Assembly (NCBI GenBank): GCA_947627465.1
Contig: CANQWD010000006.1
Coordinates: 42,089-106,088, forward strand
Source: an uncultured Clostridia bacterium
Lineage (GTDB): Bacteria; Bacillota; Clostridia; Oscillospirales; Ruminococcaceae
Direction of reading: 5' to 3'
Length of the DNA: 64,000 bases
In this document: positions 7,870-15,808 of the stretch, piece after piece
Layout of the letters: the number at the start of each line of letters is the position of its first letter
Numbering within the stretch: position 1 is the first letter of the stretch
Notes under the pieces: model-generated
Database searches by the model: none
Seen by the model: only the letters and a program-made list of their open reading frames with translations
What the model was told of the DNA's origin: nothing
Position numbers and translations under genes: made by a program

Positions 7870-8396
7870 TGAGAATTTTGGGGATAGACCCGGGCTACGC
7901 GATAGTCGGGTGGGGCGTTTTGGAGTTCGACAATACGCGCTTTGACGTGATAAAATACGGTTCGATAACTACGCAGCCCGAAACGCCGTTTGACAAGCGT
8001 TTGTGCGAGATTTACGACGATATGTGTGTGGTGATCGAAAAATTCCGCCCCGATTGTATGAGTATTGAAAAACTGTTTTTTAACACCAACATCACAACGG
8101 GTATAGATGTGGCGCAGGCTCGTGGGGTTATAATGCTTTCGGCGGCAAAGCATAACGTTAAAGTGTTCGAGTATACGCCGCTTCAAGTGAAAACGGCTGT
8201 TACGGGTTACGGACGCGCGGAAAAACATCAGGTTCAGGAAATGACAAAGAACATTTTGCGCCTAAAGGAAATACCAAAGCCCGATGATACCGCCGACGCT
8301 TTGGCTCTGGCGATAACTCACGGACATACGGGCGGTTCTCGGCTGTCGGAAATTATGCGCGGCAACGAGGTCACGCAGTTAAACAAAAAGAGGTAG
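7869..8396 (+). CDS. ruvC: Holliday junction endonuclease RuvC
   Basis: A 175-residue RNase H-fold resolvase that cuts Holliday junctions with RuvAB. The acidic catalytic residues are visible: Asp7 in GIDPGY, Glu67 in SIEKLFF, and the DDTAD pair Asp140/Asp143. The TPLQVKTAVTGYGRAEKHQV segment is the DNA-binding region. Length and start are normal for the family. It precedes ruvA by five bases. ruvB is separated from ruvA by two additional genes, which is less common than a contiguous ruvCAB. Confidence 0.97.
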   Translation: MRILGIDPGYAIVGWGVLEFDNTRFDVIKYGSITTQPETPFDKRLCEIYDDMCVVIEKFRPDCMSIEKLFFNTNITTGIDVAQARGVIMLSAAKHNVKVFEYTPLQVKTAVTGYGRAEKHQVQEMTKNILRLKEIPKPDDTADALALAITHGHTGGSRLSEIMRGNEVTQLNKKR

Positions 8397-8401
8397 TATT
8401 T

Positions 8402-8989
8402 ATGATATATAGTTTACAAGGTGAATTGACGCATTGGGAGACGGGTTTAGCCGTTATCGAGTGCGGGGGAGTGGGCTACGCATGCCGCACGACTATGAAC
8501 ACCATAGCGAAGATACGAGATTTGGACGAGGTGAAACTGTTTACATATCTTCACGTTACGGAGAACTCGCTGGACTTATTCGGCTTTGCGGATAACGCGG
8601 AACTTGCCGCGTTTAAGCAGCTTATCTCCGTTTCGGGAGTGGGACCCAAAGCCGCGCTGTCGATTTTAAGCGACATCACGCCCTCAAAATTGGCTCTCTG
8701 CATAGCCGCCGAGGATTACAAAACGTTGACGAAATCCCCGGGAATAGGTGCGAAGATCGCTCAAAGAATTGTTTTGGAACTTAAAGATAAGGTGGCTAAG
8801 GAACAAAAACTTTCAGCGAAAGACTTGCAGAGCGCCGCGGTTTCAGCGGGTGATAATTTCGCCGAGGCTATGACGGCGTTGCAGACATTGGGTTTCAATC
8901 CCGCGCAGTGCGGCGCGGCTCTTTCAGGCGCAAATGCGAATGCGTCTGTGGAGGATTTGATAAAATTCGGACTTAAAAATCTTGCGTAA
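8402..8989 (+). CDS. ruvA: Holliday junction DNA helicase subunit RuvA
   Basis: A 195-residue junction-recognition subunit. The N-terminal OB domain begins MIYSLQGELTHWETG. Two helix-hairpin-helix motifs follow, ISVSGVGPKAALSIL (about 78-92) and SPGIGAKIAQRIVLELKDK (about 113-131). A flexible linker leads to the C-terminal UBA-like domain (AMTALQTLGFNPAQ...) that contacts RuvB. RuvA tetramers hold the junction square-planar for RuvB-driven branch migration. It lies between ruvC and the TPR gene. Confidence 0.97.
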   Translation: MIYSLQGELTHWETGLAVIECGGVGYACRTTMNTIAKIRDLDEVKLFTYLHVTENSLDLFGFADNAELAAFKQLISVSGVGPKAALSILSDITPSKLALCIAAEDYKTLTKSPGIGAKIAQRIVLELKDKVAKEQKLSAKDLQSAAVSAGDNFAEAMTALQTLGFNPAQCGAALSGANANASVEDLIKFGLKNLA

Positions 8990-9009
8990 AGGAGGAGTCC
9001 TTTATTAAA

Positions 9010-9951
9010 ATGAATAAGAAAAAAGGCTTAAACGGCTTTGAAAAGCTGATGTGGTTATTTATCGGCGGACTTTTCGGCGTTATGATAACTTTTTTGAGCG
9101 GTGAAACGAAGAATGTGTATTTCGCGTATATTTGCGGCGGGCTTATGTTGGTGGCGGCTCTTATTTCGCTGTTTACCGTAATAATATCAAATTTTATAGC
9201 TCCTCATATTGCGAAGAAAAAAGCCGCCGAGCGCGCTCTCGGAAAAGAGGGTATCAAAATAATGCGCCGCGACGAGGTCGCCAAACTCGCTTACAAAGGC
9301 ATTATCGCGCTTTTGGACGGGAAGCTCGTTAAAGCGGAGGAATTTTTACAACAGGCTTTGTCAAAGACGGATGTTCGTCAAAACCAGATGTTCTGTATCG
9401 AGTGGCTTATCAATCTTTATGAGGCCACGGGAAACGAAGCAAAATTGATGTGGTGTTATCGAAAAGCGGTTGAGTACGCGCCCGAAAATCCCGAAGCGCA
9501 GTCGCGGCTGGGGCACGCGTACTTCTCCGAGGGCAAGCTTGACCAAGCGTTGTATTGCTTTGAGCAGGCTTTGCGCTACGACCCAAACCACGGTTATTCG
9601 TATTTCAGCATTGCGAAAATCCAAATGATACGCGGCGAGGACGACAAGGCTTTTGAAACGCTGCAAACGCTTTTGAAGATAAACGAAAATCATCCGCTCT
9701 GCCGCGCGGAGCTTGCGGATTGGTACGCTATGCAGGGCAATGCCGAAAAAGCCAAGGAAGAATGCAAAAAGGCGCAGCTTTGCGGAATCCACGACCCGGA
9801 TGAGTTAAACAAACGTATCAACGCTATACTCAGCTTTCATAAAACGGACTACGATGGGAAAAATCTTCCCGAGATGTTTTATCGCAAAATAGATCCGATA
9901 ACCGATGAAAATGCGGATAATGCGGATAATAAGGAGAAAACCGATGACTAA
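9010..9951 (+). CDS. Membrane-anchored TPR protein
   Basis: A 313-residue protein with two N-terminal transmembrane helices (about residues 11-29 and 37-65) and a cytoplasmic region carrying tetratricopeptide repeats. The clearest repeats are about residues 150-225, for example PEAQSRLGHAYFSEGKLDQALYCFEQAL followed by a second copy with HGYSYFSIAKIQM and a third around HPLCRAELADWYAMQGNAEKA. TPRs mediate protein-protein contacts, and no enzymatic domain is visible. The acidic, Asn-rich C-terminus overlaps the next gene by eight bases. Its position inside the ruv operon may be only transcriptional convenience. Confidence 0.8.
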   Translation: MNKKKGLNGFEKLMWLFIGGLFGVMITFLSGETKNVYFAYICGGLMLVAALISLFTVIISNFIAPHIAKKKAAERALGKEGIKIMRRDEVAKLAYKGIIALLDGKLVKAEEFLQQALSKTDVRQNQMFCIEWLINLYEATGNEAKLMWCYRKAVEYAPENPEAQSRLGHAYFSEGKLDQALYCFEQALRYDPNHGYSYFSIAKIQMIRGEDDKAFETLQTLLKINENHPLCRAELADWYAMQGNAEKAKEECKKAQLCGIHDPDELNKRINAILSFHKTDYDGKNLPEMFYRKIDPITDENADNADNKEKTDD

Positions 9952-10537
9952 TGTTTATTTTGTCCGCCACGCGGATCCCGACCATTCGGTTCGTGACGAC
10001 AGGAGCCGTCCGCTAACCGAAAACGGCTTGCGCGACAGCAAAGCGGTAACTTGGGTTTTGGCTGACAAGCATATTGATTTTTTGATGTCAAGTCCATATA
10101 AAAGAAGTATGTACACGATAGCCGATTTGTCGCGGGCGCTTGGTTTGGAAATACATACGGACGAGGATTTTCGAGAGCGCGGCGCGGGTAACTGGCGCGG
10201 CGGCAATATTTTTGAATTTATTGAAAAGCAGTGGGCTGATTTCGATTATCACATTGAGGACGGGGAAAGTCTGCGCGAGGTGCAAACGCGCAATATCGGC
10301 GCTTTAAAGCAAGTCCTTGCGGAGCATGCCGGCGAGAACATAGTAATTGCAACGCACGGAACGGCGCTTTCAACGATTTTGAACTATTACTATCCCGAGT
10401 TCAATTTCAAGTGCTTTAAGAAAATAGTTGACTTTATGCCGTTTGTTATTCGTCTTGATTTTGACGGCGAAACGTGTGTGAATTATCAAACGGAACTTAT
10501 CATACATAAAGATTTTAATAACCGAAAGGCAAACTGA
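9944..10537 (+). CDS. Histidine phosphatase family protein
   Basis: A 197-residue phosphoglycerate-mutase-like phosphatase. The phosphohistidine motif is FVRHADPD (His8 region), [11 protein letters not shown] follows as in the branch, and the second catalytic histidine is in [13 protein letters not shown]. The substrate is unknown and may be a small phosphometabolite or a phosphoprotein. ATG 9944 is chosen over the tracked 9905 because AAGGAG lies immediately upstream and the extra N-terminus reads the tail of the TPR gene in another frame. The eight-base overlap with the TPR gene suggests translational coupling. Confidence 0.85.
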   Translation: MTNVYFVRHADPDHSVRDDRSRPLTENGLRDSKAVTWVLADKHIDFLMSSPYKRSMYTIADLSRALGLEIHTDEDFRERGAGNWRGGNIFEFIEKQWADFDYHIEDGESLREVQTRNIGALKQVLAEHAGENIVIATHGTALSTILNYYYPEFNFKCFKKIVDFMPFVIRLDFDGETCVNYQTELIIHKDFNNRKAN

Positions 10538-10539
10538 CA

Positions 10540-11601
10540 ATGATTGAAATGTCAAACGACGACCTTGAATTTGACCCGCGTGAACGCTTGGTTGAACCCG
10601 GTTTCAGCGAAAGCGACAGCGAAGCGGAGCTTACTCTGCGCCCGAAAACTCTCAACGAGTATATAGGACAGGACAAGGTCAAGGAAAATATGTCCGTTTA
10701 TATCGAAGCGGCGAAAAAGCGCAGCGAGTGTCTCGACCATGTTTTGCTGTACGGACCACCGGGGCTTGGAAAGACTACGCTTTCGTGCATAATCGCCAAT
10801 GAAATGGGCGTAAATATACGTGTAACGAGCGGCCCCGCTATCGAAAAGGCGGGCGATCTCGCGGCTCTGCTTACGAATTTGCAGCCGAACGACGTGCTGT
10901 TTATAGACGAGATTCATCGTCTTTCGCGGCAAGTCGAGGAAGTGCTTTATCCCGCAATGGAGGACTACGCGCTCGATATTGTAATGGGCAACGGTCCCGC
11001 GGCGCGTTCCATAAGAATAGATCTTCCGCACTTTACGCTTATCGGCGCTACAACGCGTTCGGGACAGCTTTCCGCGCCGCTTCGCGATAGATTTGGCGTA
11101 GTTCAGCGTTTGGAGCTTTACTCTCCCGAACAGCTTTGCGATATAGTTCAGCGCTCGGCGGTAATCCTCGGCATACCGACTATGAAAGACGGCGCAATGG
11201 AGATAGCGCGGCGAAGTCGCGGTACTCCGCGTATTGCGAACAGGCTTTTAAAGCGCGTCCGCGATTTTGCGGAAGTTCTCGGAGACGGCAAAATAACGCG
11301 CTCCATAGCAGATAACGCTCTCCAAAAGCTGGAAATCGACGAGCTCGGTCTTGACAGCTTAGACCGCCGTATGCTCGAAATGATGATAAAGGGCTACAAC
11401 GGCGGTCCCGTGGGGCTTTCCACGCTTGCTTCCGCTCTGAACGAGGAAGCGGTAACTCTCGAGGACGTCTGTGAGCCGTATCTTATGCAATTGGGATTTG
11501 TAGCTAAAACTCCGCGCGGGCGCGTGGCGACCGCTCTCGCCTATAAGCATTTGGGAATTCTTAAAGACGGACAGGCGACATTGGACGATTTGGAGGACTG
11601 A
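10540..11601 (+). CDS. ruvB: Holliday junction branch-migration ATPase RuvB
   Basis: A 353-residue AAA+ motor. Walker A is GPPGLGKTT (72-80), Walker B is [10 protein letters not shown] (128-137), sensor 1 lies in LIGATTRSG, and an arginine finger lies in LRDRFGVV. The C-terminal winged helix includes [12 protein letters not shown] and [16 protein letters not shown]. The last 19 codons ([18 protein letters not shown]) recur downstream at 12437-12493 as part of a chimeric mini-ORF. ATG 10540 follows AAAGG by ten bases, and ATG 10549 is a possible alternative. The stop is directly followed by the ATG of the CPBP gene. Confidence 0.97.
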   Translation: MIEMSNDDLEFDPRERLVEPGFSESDSEAELTLRPKTLNEYIGQDKVKENMSVYIEAAKKRSECLDHVLLYGPPGLGKTTLSCIIANEMGVNIRVTSGPAIEKAGDLAALLTNLQPNDVLFIDEIHRLSRQVEEVLYPAMEDYALDIVMGNGPAARSIRIDLPHFTLIGATTRSGQLSAPLRDRFGVVQRLELYSPEQLCDIVQRSAVILGIPTMKDGAMEIARRSRGTPRIANRLLKRVRDFAEVLGDGKITRSIADNALQKLEIDELGLDSLDRRMLEMMIKGYNGGPVGLSTLASALNEEAVTLEDVCEPYLMQLGFVAKTPRGRVATALAYKHLGILKDGQATLDDLED

Positions 11602-12384
11602 ATGAAAATAATCAAAAATAACATCGGTGTAATATTGGCTGTTGTATTTTTCGCGGCGTTTTACGGAGTGACTATGATTCCTCGTGCTTTAAAGCTTGAC
11701 GGGGCGCAGTGGTATTTTTTCAGCAGCGCACAGCGGCTTGTGTTCGGTATCGTGGAGCTGATAATATTTGTAAAGCTTTTTCATAAGGGCAAATGGACGA
11801 ACGTTATCAATTTCAATGGCTTTAAGGCGGCTTTTTTTGCGGGTCTGGGGCTTATCGTACTGACGCTTTTCAGCGTGTTATATGTGATGATCGGCGCGGT
11901 GGAGTTTATCGACACTACATTTGCGATAGTTTTCTCGAAAGTGTTCTGTCAGCAGATAACCACGGGCTTTTTCGAGGAGCTTACCTTTCGCGGGTTTGTG
12001 TGCGAGGGCTATTTCAACGGCGAGCGCACTTGGAAAAGACGGCTTTGCTACGCGCTGCTTTCATTTGTGCTTTTCGGACTTATTCACGTTATCGGCTGCG
12101 GCAGCTTTGATGAGGCTCTGGGTCGCTTTTTGCAGACGGGTGCTATGGGATTCGCGTTTTCGGCGGTATATCTGCACTCGCACAACATCTTAATGCCTAT
12201 GCTGCTGCATTTTCTGTACGATGTTCCCGCGAACATTGCGGGGGTTGTCGCAAAATGGAATGAGGACAGCGCCGTGTTCGTTTTTATTGACAACTATTTG
12301 CAATGGATAGTTATGGGCATGGCGTTCGTTTGGTCGGTTTGGTTTGTTATAAAAAAAGATAAGGATTGCGGGAAAGGATTTTAA
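11602..12384 (+). CDS. CPBP family intramembrane glutamic protease (copy 1)
   Basis: A 260-residue polytopic protein of the CPBP (CAAX protease and bacteriocin-processing, ABI) family. The catalytic motif EEXXXR is EELTFR at residues 125-130, followed by the second motif FGLIHV (about 158-163) and a third helix with LHFLYDV. These residues form the intramembrane active site in family members such as Rce1. The function is unknown, and bacterial members include bacteriocin-immunity proteins. The start codon abuts the ruvB stop (TGAATG), so it is likely translationally coupled. It is one of four CPBP genes in the window and is flanked by ruvB 3'-end copies. Confidence 0.88.
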   Translation: MKIIKNNIGVILAVVFFAAFYGVTMIPRALKLDGAQWYFFSSAQRLVFGIVELIIFVKLFHKGKWTNVINFNGFKAAFFAGLGLIVLTLFSVLYVMIGAVEFIDTTFAIVFSKVFCQQITTGFFEELTFRGFVCEGYFNGERTWKRRLCYALLSFVLFGLIHVIGCGSFDEALGRFLQTGAMGFAFSAVYLHSHNILMPMLLHFLYDVPANIAGVVAKWNEDSAVFVFIDNYLQWIVMGMAFVWSVWFVIKKDKDCGKGF

Positions 12385-12385
12385 A

Positions 12386-12493
12386 ATGATATTTGAGACC
12401 GAAAGATTGATACTTCGCCCGTGGACTGACGCGGACAAGCATTTGGGAATTCTTAAAGACGGGCAGGCTACACTGGACGATTTGGACGATTAG
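12386..12493 (+). pseudogene. Chimeric mini-ORF: GNAT start fused to ruvB end
   Basis: A 35-codon open frame not in the ORF track. Its first 17 codons (MIFETERLILRPWTDAD) match the start of the GNAT gene at 12986, and its last 18 ([18 protein letters not shown]) match the end of ruvB. The fusion is in frame with a stop codon. Compared with ruvB, the visible base differences are mostly silent (GGA/GGG, GCG/GCT, TTG/CTG, GAC/GAT), with one conservative Glu-to-Asp change. GGAAAGGA lies upstream, so translation is possible. The best reading is a duplication or recombination scar rather than a functional protein. Confidence 0.85.
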
Positions 12494-12501
12494 GGGATTA
12501 T

Positions 12502-12975
12502 ATGAGAAGAAAAGATAGAGAAGTTACGAGTTTAGACGAGATTTTTGAAATCGTAGATAGTTGCGGCGTTGCCCATATCGGTATGGTTGAAAACGGAAAG
12601 CCTTATGTTGCGGCATTGAATTTCGGCTATGAGCGTCGCGGCGGCGAGTTGATTTTGTATTTCCATAGTGCCGCGGAAGGTCGTAAAATTGACATTTTAA
12701 AAGAAAACCCAGAGATCTGTTTTGAAATGGATTGCATAAACGAGTTGATCGCGGGAGACGAACCGTGCTGTTACAGCTGGCGTTATCGCAGCGTGGTTGG
12801 AAACGGGCGTGTTGAGTTTATCGGCTCTGCCGAAGAAAAAACGCACGCTCTTAACCGAATACTTTGTCATTTGGAAAAAACGGAGAATACTTTTCGATAT
12901 CCGGAGGAAATGTTAAAAAACGTTTGTGTATTTCGTGTCTGCACAAAGGATTTTAGCGGCAAGCGGCACGATTAA
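12502..12975 (+). CDS. Pyridoxamine 5'-phosphate oxidase-like (NimA-type) flavoprotein
   Basis: A 157-residue split-barrel flavin-binding protein. The start MRRKDREVTSLDEIFEIV and the segment CGVAHIGMVENGKPYVAALNFGYE are typical of the PNPOx-like/NimA branch, whose members bind FMN and include nitroimidazole-resistance reductases. LYFHSAAEGRKIDILKENPEICFEMD is the conserved second half. The actual substrate cannot be told. It starts eight bases after the chimeric ORF and ends about 10 bases before the GNAT gene, with the AAGGAG of the latter overlapping its stop. Confidence 0.85.
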   Translation: MRRKDREVTSLDEIFEIVDSCGVAHIGMVENGKPYVAALNFGYERRGGELILYFHSAAEGRKIDILKENPEICFEMDCINELIAGDEPCCYSWRYRSVVGNGRVEFIGSAEEKTHALNRILCHLEKTENTFRYPEEMLKNVCVFRVCTKDFSGKRHD

Positions 12976-12985
12976 GGAGAATGAA

Positions 12986-13516
12986 ATGATACTTGAAACC
13001 GAAAGATTGATACTTCGTCCGTGGTCTGACGCGGACGCGGCGGACTTATTCGAGTTCGCGAAAGACCCCGACGTAGGTCCGATAGCGGGCTGGAATCCTC
13101 ACGAGAGCGTCGATGAGAGCCTTGAAATAATACGTACGGTTTTGGGAAAACCCGAAACTTACGCGGTCGTGCCGAAAACCGAAATGCGCGCGGTGGGTTC
13201 TGTGGGGCTTATGATAGGGAAAGAGAGCACTTTCGATATTCCTAAAACCGAAGCCGAGATAGGCTACTGGATAGGCAAGCCGTATTGGGGCAGAGGGCTT
13301 ATTCCCGAGGCGGTGCGCGAACTTTTGCACCACGGTTTTGTCGAGCTTAAACTTCAAAGAATTTGGTGCGGGTATTTCGACGGAAACGAGAAATCAAAAC
13401 GCGTTCAGGAGAAGTGCGGCTTTAAATATCATCACACCAACGAGAATATCTTCTGGGAGTTGACCGGCGACGTTCGCACCGAGCACGTTACGTTTATTGA
13501 CAATCCCGCAATTTAA
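12986..13516 (+). CDS. GNAT family N-acetyltransferase
   Basis: A 176-residue acetyltransferase of the RimJ/RimL-like branch. It opens with ETERLILRPWSDADAADLFEFA, and the acetyl-CoA pyrophosphate loop is in IGYWIGKPYWGRGLIPEAVRELL, followed by LKLQRIWCGYFDGNEKSKRVQEKCGFK. Family members acetylate ribosomal-protein N-termini, amino acids or antibiotics, and the target here is unknown. I start it at ATG 12986, six bases after AAGGAG, since the tracked start 12926 lies inside the preceding gene. Its first 50 bases have a diverged copy at 12386. Confidence 0.9.
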   Translation: MILETERLILRPWSDADAADLFEFAKDPDVGPIAGWNPHESVDESLEIIRTVLGKPETYAVVPKTEMRAVGSVGLMIGKESTFDIPKTEAEIGYWIGKPYWGRGLIPEAVRELLHHGFVELKLQRIWCGYFDGNEKSKRVQEKCGFKYHHTNENIFWELTGDVRTEHVTFIDNPAI

Positions 13517-13528
13517 GGAGAATACGGT

Positions 13529-13915
13529 ATGAACGCGCGGTTTGAGTTCGGAGAAAACTTTCTTGAAATAAGCGCCGATCGTCCCATTGCGGTTTATTAT
13601 TCGAATTTTACACTCAATGTTCGGAGCGGCAATTTTTCAGGTCTCGGCGAGTGCGAGGTCAACTTGGAGAATTTTCGGAACTTCATATGCGAACTTGATG
13701 ATTTGTACGATTTAAAGCGTAATAACGCTCGGATTCAAAGCATTATCGGCTACGATTCTCGGGTCGAATTCACACTTGATAAAAGCGGACACGTTACGGT
13801 GAGCGGTAAGGCATCATATGAAAGACAATTCGTTGAGTTCAAGTTCGAGGCAGACCAAACCGCGCTGCCCGGTTTTATAAACGCGCTCAAAGAAATGCTT
13901 GAGGAAAATGGGTGA
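13529..13915 (+). CDS. Uncharacterised beta-rich protein
   Basis: A 128-residue soluble protein that I do not recognise with certainty. The alternating pattern (FEFGENFLEISADRPIAVYY, RVEFTLDKSGHVTVSGKASY, FVEFKFEADQT) predicts a beta-sheet fold ending in a helix (LPGFINALKEMLEE). The outline resembles WapI-type immunity proteins, but this is only a visual impression. It has a good AAGGAG ribosome binding site and overlaps the next gene at TGATG, so it is surely expressed with it. Confidence 0.7.
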   Translation: MNARFEFGENFLEISADRPIAVYYSNFTLNVRSGNFSGLGECEVNLENFRNFICELDDLYDLKRNNARIQSIIGYDSRVEFTLDKSGHVTVSGKASYERQFVEFKFEADQTALPGFINALKEMLEENG

Positions 13916-14430
13916 TGGCGAACTTTGTCACATTAGGAGAAAACGGCGGCAATCATCTTCAAATGTCCAACGGCTTGACGAGTGTGTTTATCGACGTGCT
14001 GACGTTGGCAGGTTCCAAACTCGCGCGGACAGACGATGAAAAGCGCCTTATTGTTTGGCTTGCCGAAAAAGACCAAAACATCGTCGGAATGGGAACGGTG
14101 GGTTTTGATATTCGCGAAATGCCGTGGAATACGGGGAATTTGGAGGATAACAAGCAATTTATTCAGAACGTAGTCGAAGCGGCAAATAATAAATCCGATT
14201 GGGATAAGTTAGACTATCAGCCAAACGAGGAGTTGCTGTTTCCCGCTCTGGAAAAGTTCTCAAAGATGATAGAAAAACTCACCGCCGAGGACGTTTACCC
14301 GAACGCCATTGCGGATTGGGTGAACGCTGCCGAAAAGGACGACCCGATATTAAACGGCTTTCCCAAATGCGAAAAACACGGAATACTGTTGACGTGCTTT
14401 GGGTGTATTTTCTGTGGTGCTAATTTGTAA
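13915..14430 (+). CDS. Uncharacterised protein with Cys/His C-terminus
   Basis: A 171-residue soluble protein of unknown function. The middle part (KRLIVWLAEKDQNIVGMGTVGFDIREMPW) looks like a conserved domain seen in unnamed bacterial proteins. The C-terminus, CEKHGILLTCFGCIFCG, has a CxxH...CxxC pattern that could bind zinc. The start is ATG 13915, overlapping the preceding stop (TGATG), so the two are translationally coupled. The neighbourhood (GNAT, possible immunity fold, Nudix fusion) suggests an accessory block, but no toxin was found. Confidence 0.68.
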   Translation: MANFVTLGENGGNHLQMSNGLTSVFIDVLTLAGSKLARTDDEKRLIVWLAEKDQNIVGMGTVGFDIREMPWNTGNLEDNKQFIQNVVEAANNKSDWDKLDYQPNEELLFPALEKFSKMIEKLTAEDVYPNAIADWVNAAEKDDPILNGFPKCEKHGILLTCFGCIFCGANL

Positions 14431-14498
14431 CCGTATGTGCCTAAAATGAAAGCCCTTATGAGAAGTCTATGCTTTTTGAGATTGGGAGAGGAGTATAT

Positions 14499-15455
14499 AT
14501 GACTTTTAGATTTTGCCCCAAGTGCGGGGAAAGACTGACTTTAAAGCCTATGGGTGACGACGGCGACACTCCGTTCTGTGAAAAGTGCGGGAATCCATGG
14601 TTCGAGATGTTTTCAAGCGCGGTGATAGTGCTTGTGGTAAACGAATTTGGCGAGGCGGCGCTTTTGCGGCAAAATTATATTTCGGAAAAGTTCCGCAATC
14701 TTGTTTCGGGCTATATGAAACCAGGCGAGACCGCAGAGGAGACCGTGCGCCGCGAGGTACTTGAGGAGATCGGCGTTGAAATGACCGACTTGCGGCTTGT
14801 CGGGACTTATTGGTTCGCGAAAAAAGATATGCTTATGATAGGGTTTATCGGCAAAGCTAAAAAGGCGGATTTCACGTTTTCACAAGAGGTTGACGGCGCG
14901 GAATGGATACCCGTTGAAGACGCGATAAAGCTGGTTCACCCCAAAGGGAGTGTTTCATACGCGCTTTTGGACGAGTATCTTAAACGCAGCATTTCGGCAA
15001 AGTTCATTGAGAAAATCAAACCGATAAAGTGGTTTGAAAACAGCGGCACTTCAACGGATAAGTATTTGCTCGTGCGTTCGGTCTACGACGCTTACGACAA
15101 TTGGAACGCGAAATATTTAGAGGTCTGGGAACCGCCAATTTGTCTTTTGGAAAAGCTTGCAGTTGAAATTATCGGCAGCGATGCGTTAGACGATATTTTT
15201 GATACGGTTTCGTTTGCCATAGACGAAGATATTTGGCGTGAGTGGACAGCTTTCAGGGAGCGCGGCTTGTCGGAGCAAAGCGGTCTTGACGAGGAGATCG
15301 TAGATATGGTAAAGCGCGACTTGTGCTGGGCGGCGGTTGAATATGTCTTAAACAGAACGGGCTTTTTTACCGCGCTTCTTGAAATTTATAAAGACGGGTA
15401 TTTCCCGTGCGGCTGGGATGGGGTCTACCCGAACGGCAGAGCTGCGGTTATGTGA
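14499..15455 (+). CDS. Zinc-ribbon Nudix hydrolase fused to an unknown C-terminal domain
   Basis: A 318-residue protein in three parts. Residues 1-35 form a zinc ribbon with CPKCG (Cys6, Cys9) and CEKCG (Cys27, Cys30). Residues 36-150 are a Nudix domain with the full box GX5EX7REXXEEXG (71-93: GYMKPGETAEE...REVLEEIGV), which hydrolyses nucleoside diphosphate-X compounds. NADH pyrophosphatases have the same ribbon-Nudix order. Residues about 155-318 are an unfamiliar domain ending PCGWDGVYPNGRAAVM, which I recall only from stand-alone uncharacterised proteins. ATG 14499 follows GGGAGAGGAG, and the tracked start 14469 lacks a site. Confidence 0.85.
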   Translation: MTFRFCPKCGERLTLKPMGDDGDTPFCEKCGNPWFEMFSSAVIVLVVNEFGEAALLRQNYISEKFRNLVSGYMKPGETAEETVRREVLEEIGVEMTDLRLVGTYWFAKKDMLMIGFIGKAKKADFTFSQEVDGAEWIPVEDAIKLVHPKGSVSYALLDEYLKRSISAKFIEKIKPIKWFENSGTSTDKYLLVRSVYDAYDNWNAKYLEVWEPPICLLEKLAVEIIGSDALDDIFDTVSFAIDEDIWREWTAFRERGLSEQSGLDEEIVDMVKRDLCWAAVEYVLNRTGFFTALLEIYKDGYFPCGWDGVYPNGRAAVM

Positions 15456-15473
15456 GGTTAGAAATACTTGGGG

Positions 15474-15502
15474 TTGACAATTTGGCAAAAATATGATATA
15501 AT
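15474..15502 (+). promoter_or_regulatory. Consensus promoter at the head of the tex repeat region
   Basis: TTGACA (15474-15479), 17 bases, TATAAT (15497-15502). The gene it serves, tex, begins about 300 bases later, after the tandem repeats and palindromes. Each repeat carries another TATAAT, but only this copy has a perfect -35. Confidence 0.65.
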
Positions 15503-15660
15503 AAGGACAGCATAATAAACTTACAGCGAAAACGTTATAGGTTGATTGAGCATATCATTGGTACTGAAAATATGGTATAATAAGGACAACGTAACAAACC
15601 TACAGCGAAAACGTTATAAGTTGGTTGCACATATCATTGGTATTGAAAATATGGTATAAT
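15488..15660. repeat. 79-bp tandem repeats, each carrying a TATAAT box
   Basis: AAAATATG(A/G)TATAATAAGGACA starts at 15488 and 15567, and a third partial copy starts at 15646, giving a 79-base period. Between boxes each unit contains ACAGCGAAAACGTTATA and CATATCATTGGTA. Copies 2 and 3 read TATGGTATAAT, an extended -10 form. There is no ORF here. Together with the palindromes that follow, this fills the 353-base gap between the Nudix fusion and tex. Confidence 0.85.
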
Positions 15661-15682
15661 AAAGGCAGAGCCTTTATTATAC
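15654..15682. repeat. Perfect 13-bp palindrome over the third -10 box
   Basis: GTATAATAAAGGC, loop AGA, GCCTTTATTATAC. The -10 hexamer TATAAT lies inside the left arm. It could be an operator, or a hairpin at the start of the transcript. The arm ends in the sequence TTTTATG, so a weak terminator is also possible. Confidence 0.7.
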
Positions 15683-15735
15683 TTTTATGTCCACGCGCAT
15701 ACGCCCACTTCGTTCGCTCCGCGCGGTAATGGACA

Positions 15736-15770
15736 ATTATACCATAAATTCTCCGAATTTATGGTATAAT
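15736..15770. repeat. Perfect 16-bp palindrome over the last -10 box before tex
   Basis: ATTATACCATAAATTC, loop TCC, GAATTTATGGTATAAT, with no mismatch. The right arm ends in TATGGTATAAT, the same extended -10 as in the 79-bp repeats, placed about 38 bases before the tex start codon. It may be a regulator-binding site or the remains of an inverted repeat copy. Confidence 0.75.
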
Positions 15771-15808
15771 AAGACGTTGAGAATAAAAAATTTTAATGAG
15801 GTGCAAAA

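Noticed and set aside
15474-15770. CRISPR array upstream of tex
   Set aside because: Only two full repeats with a 79-base period, internal parts are repeated rather than unique spacers, and no cas genes exist nearby.
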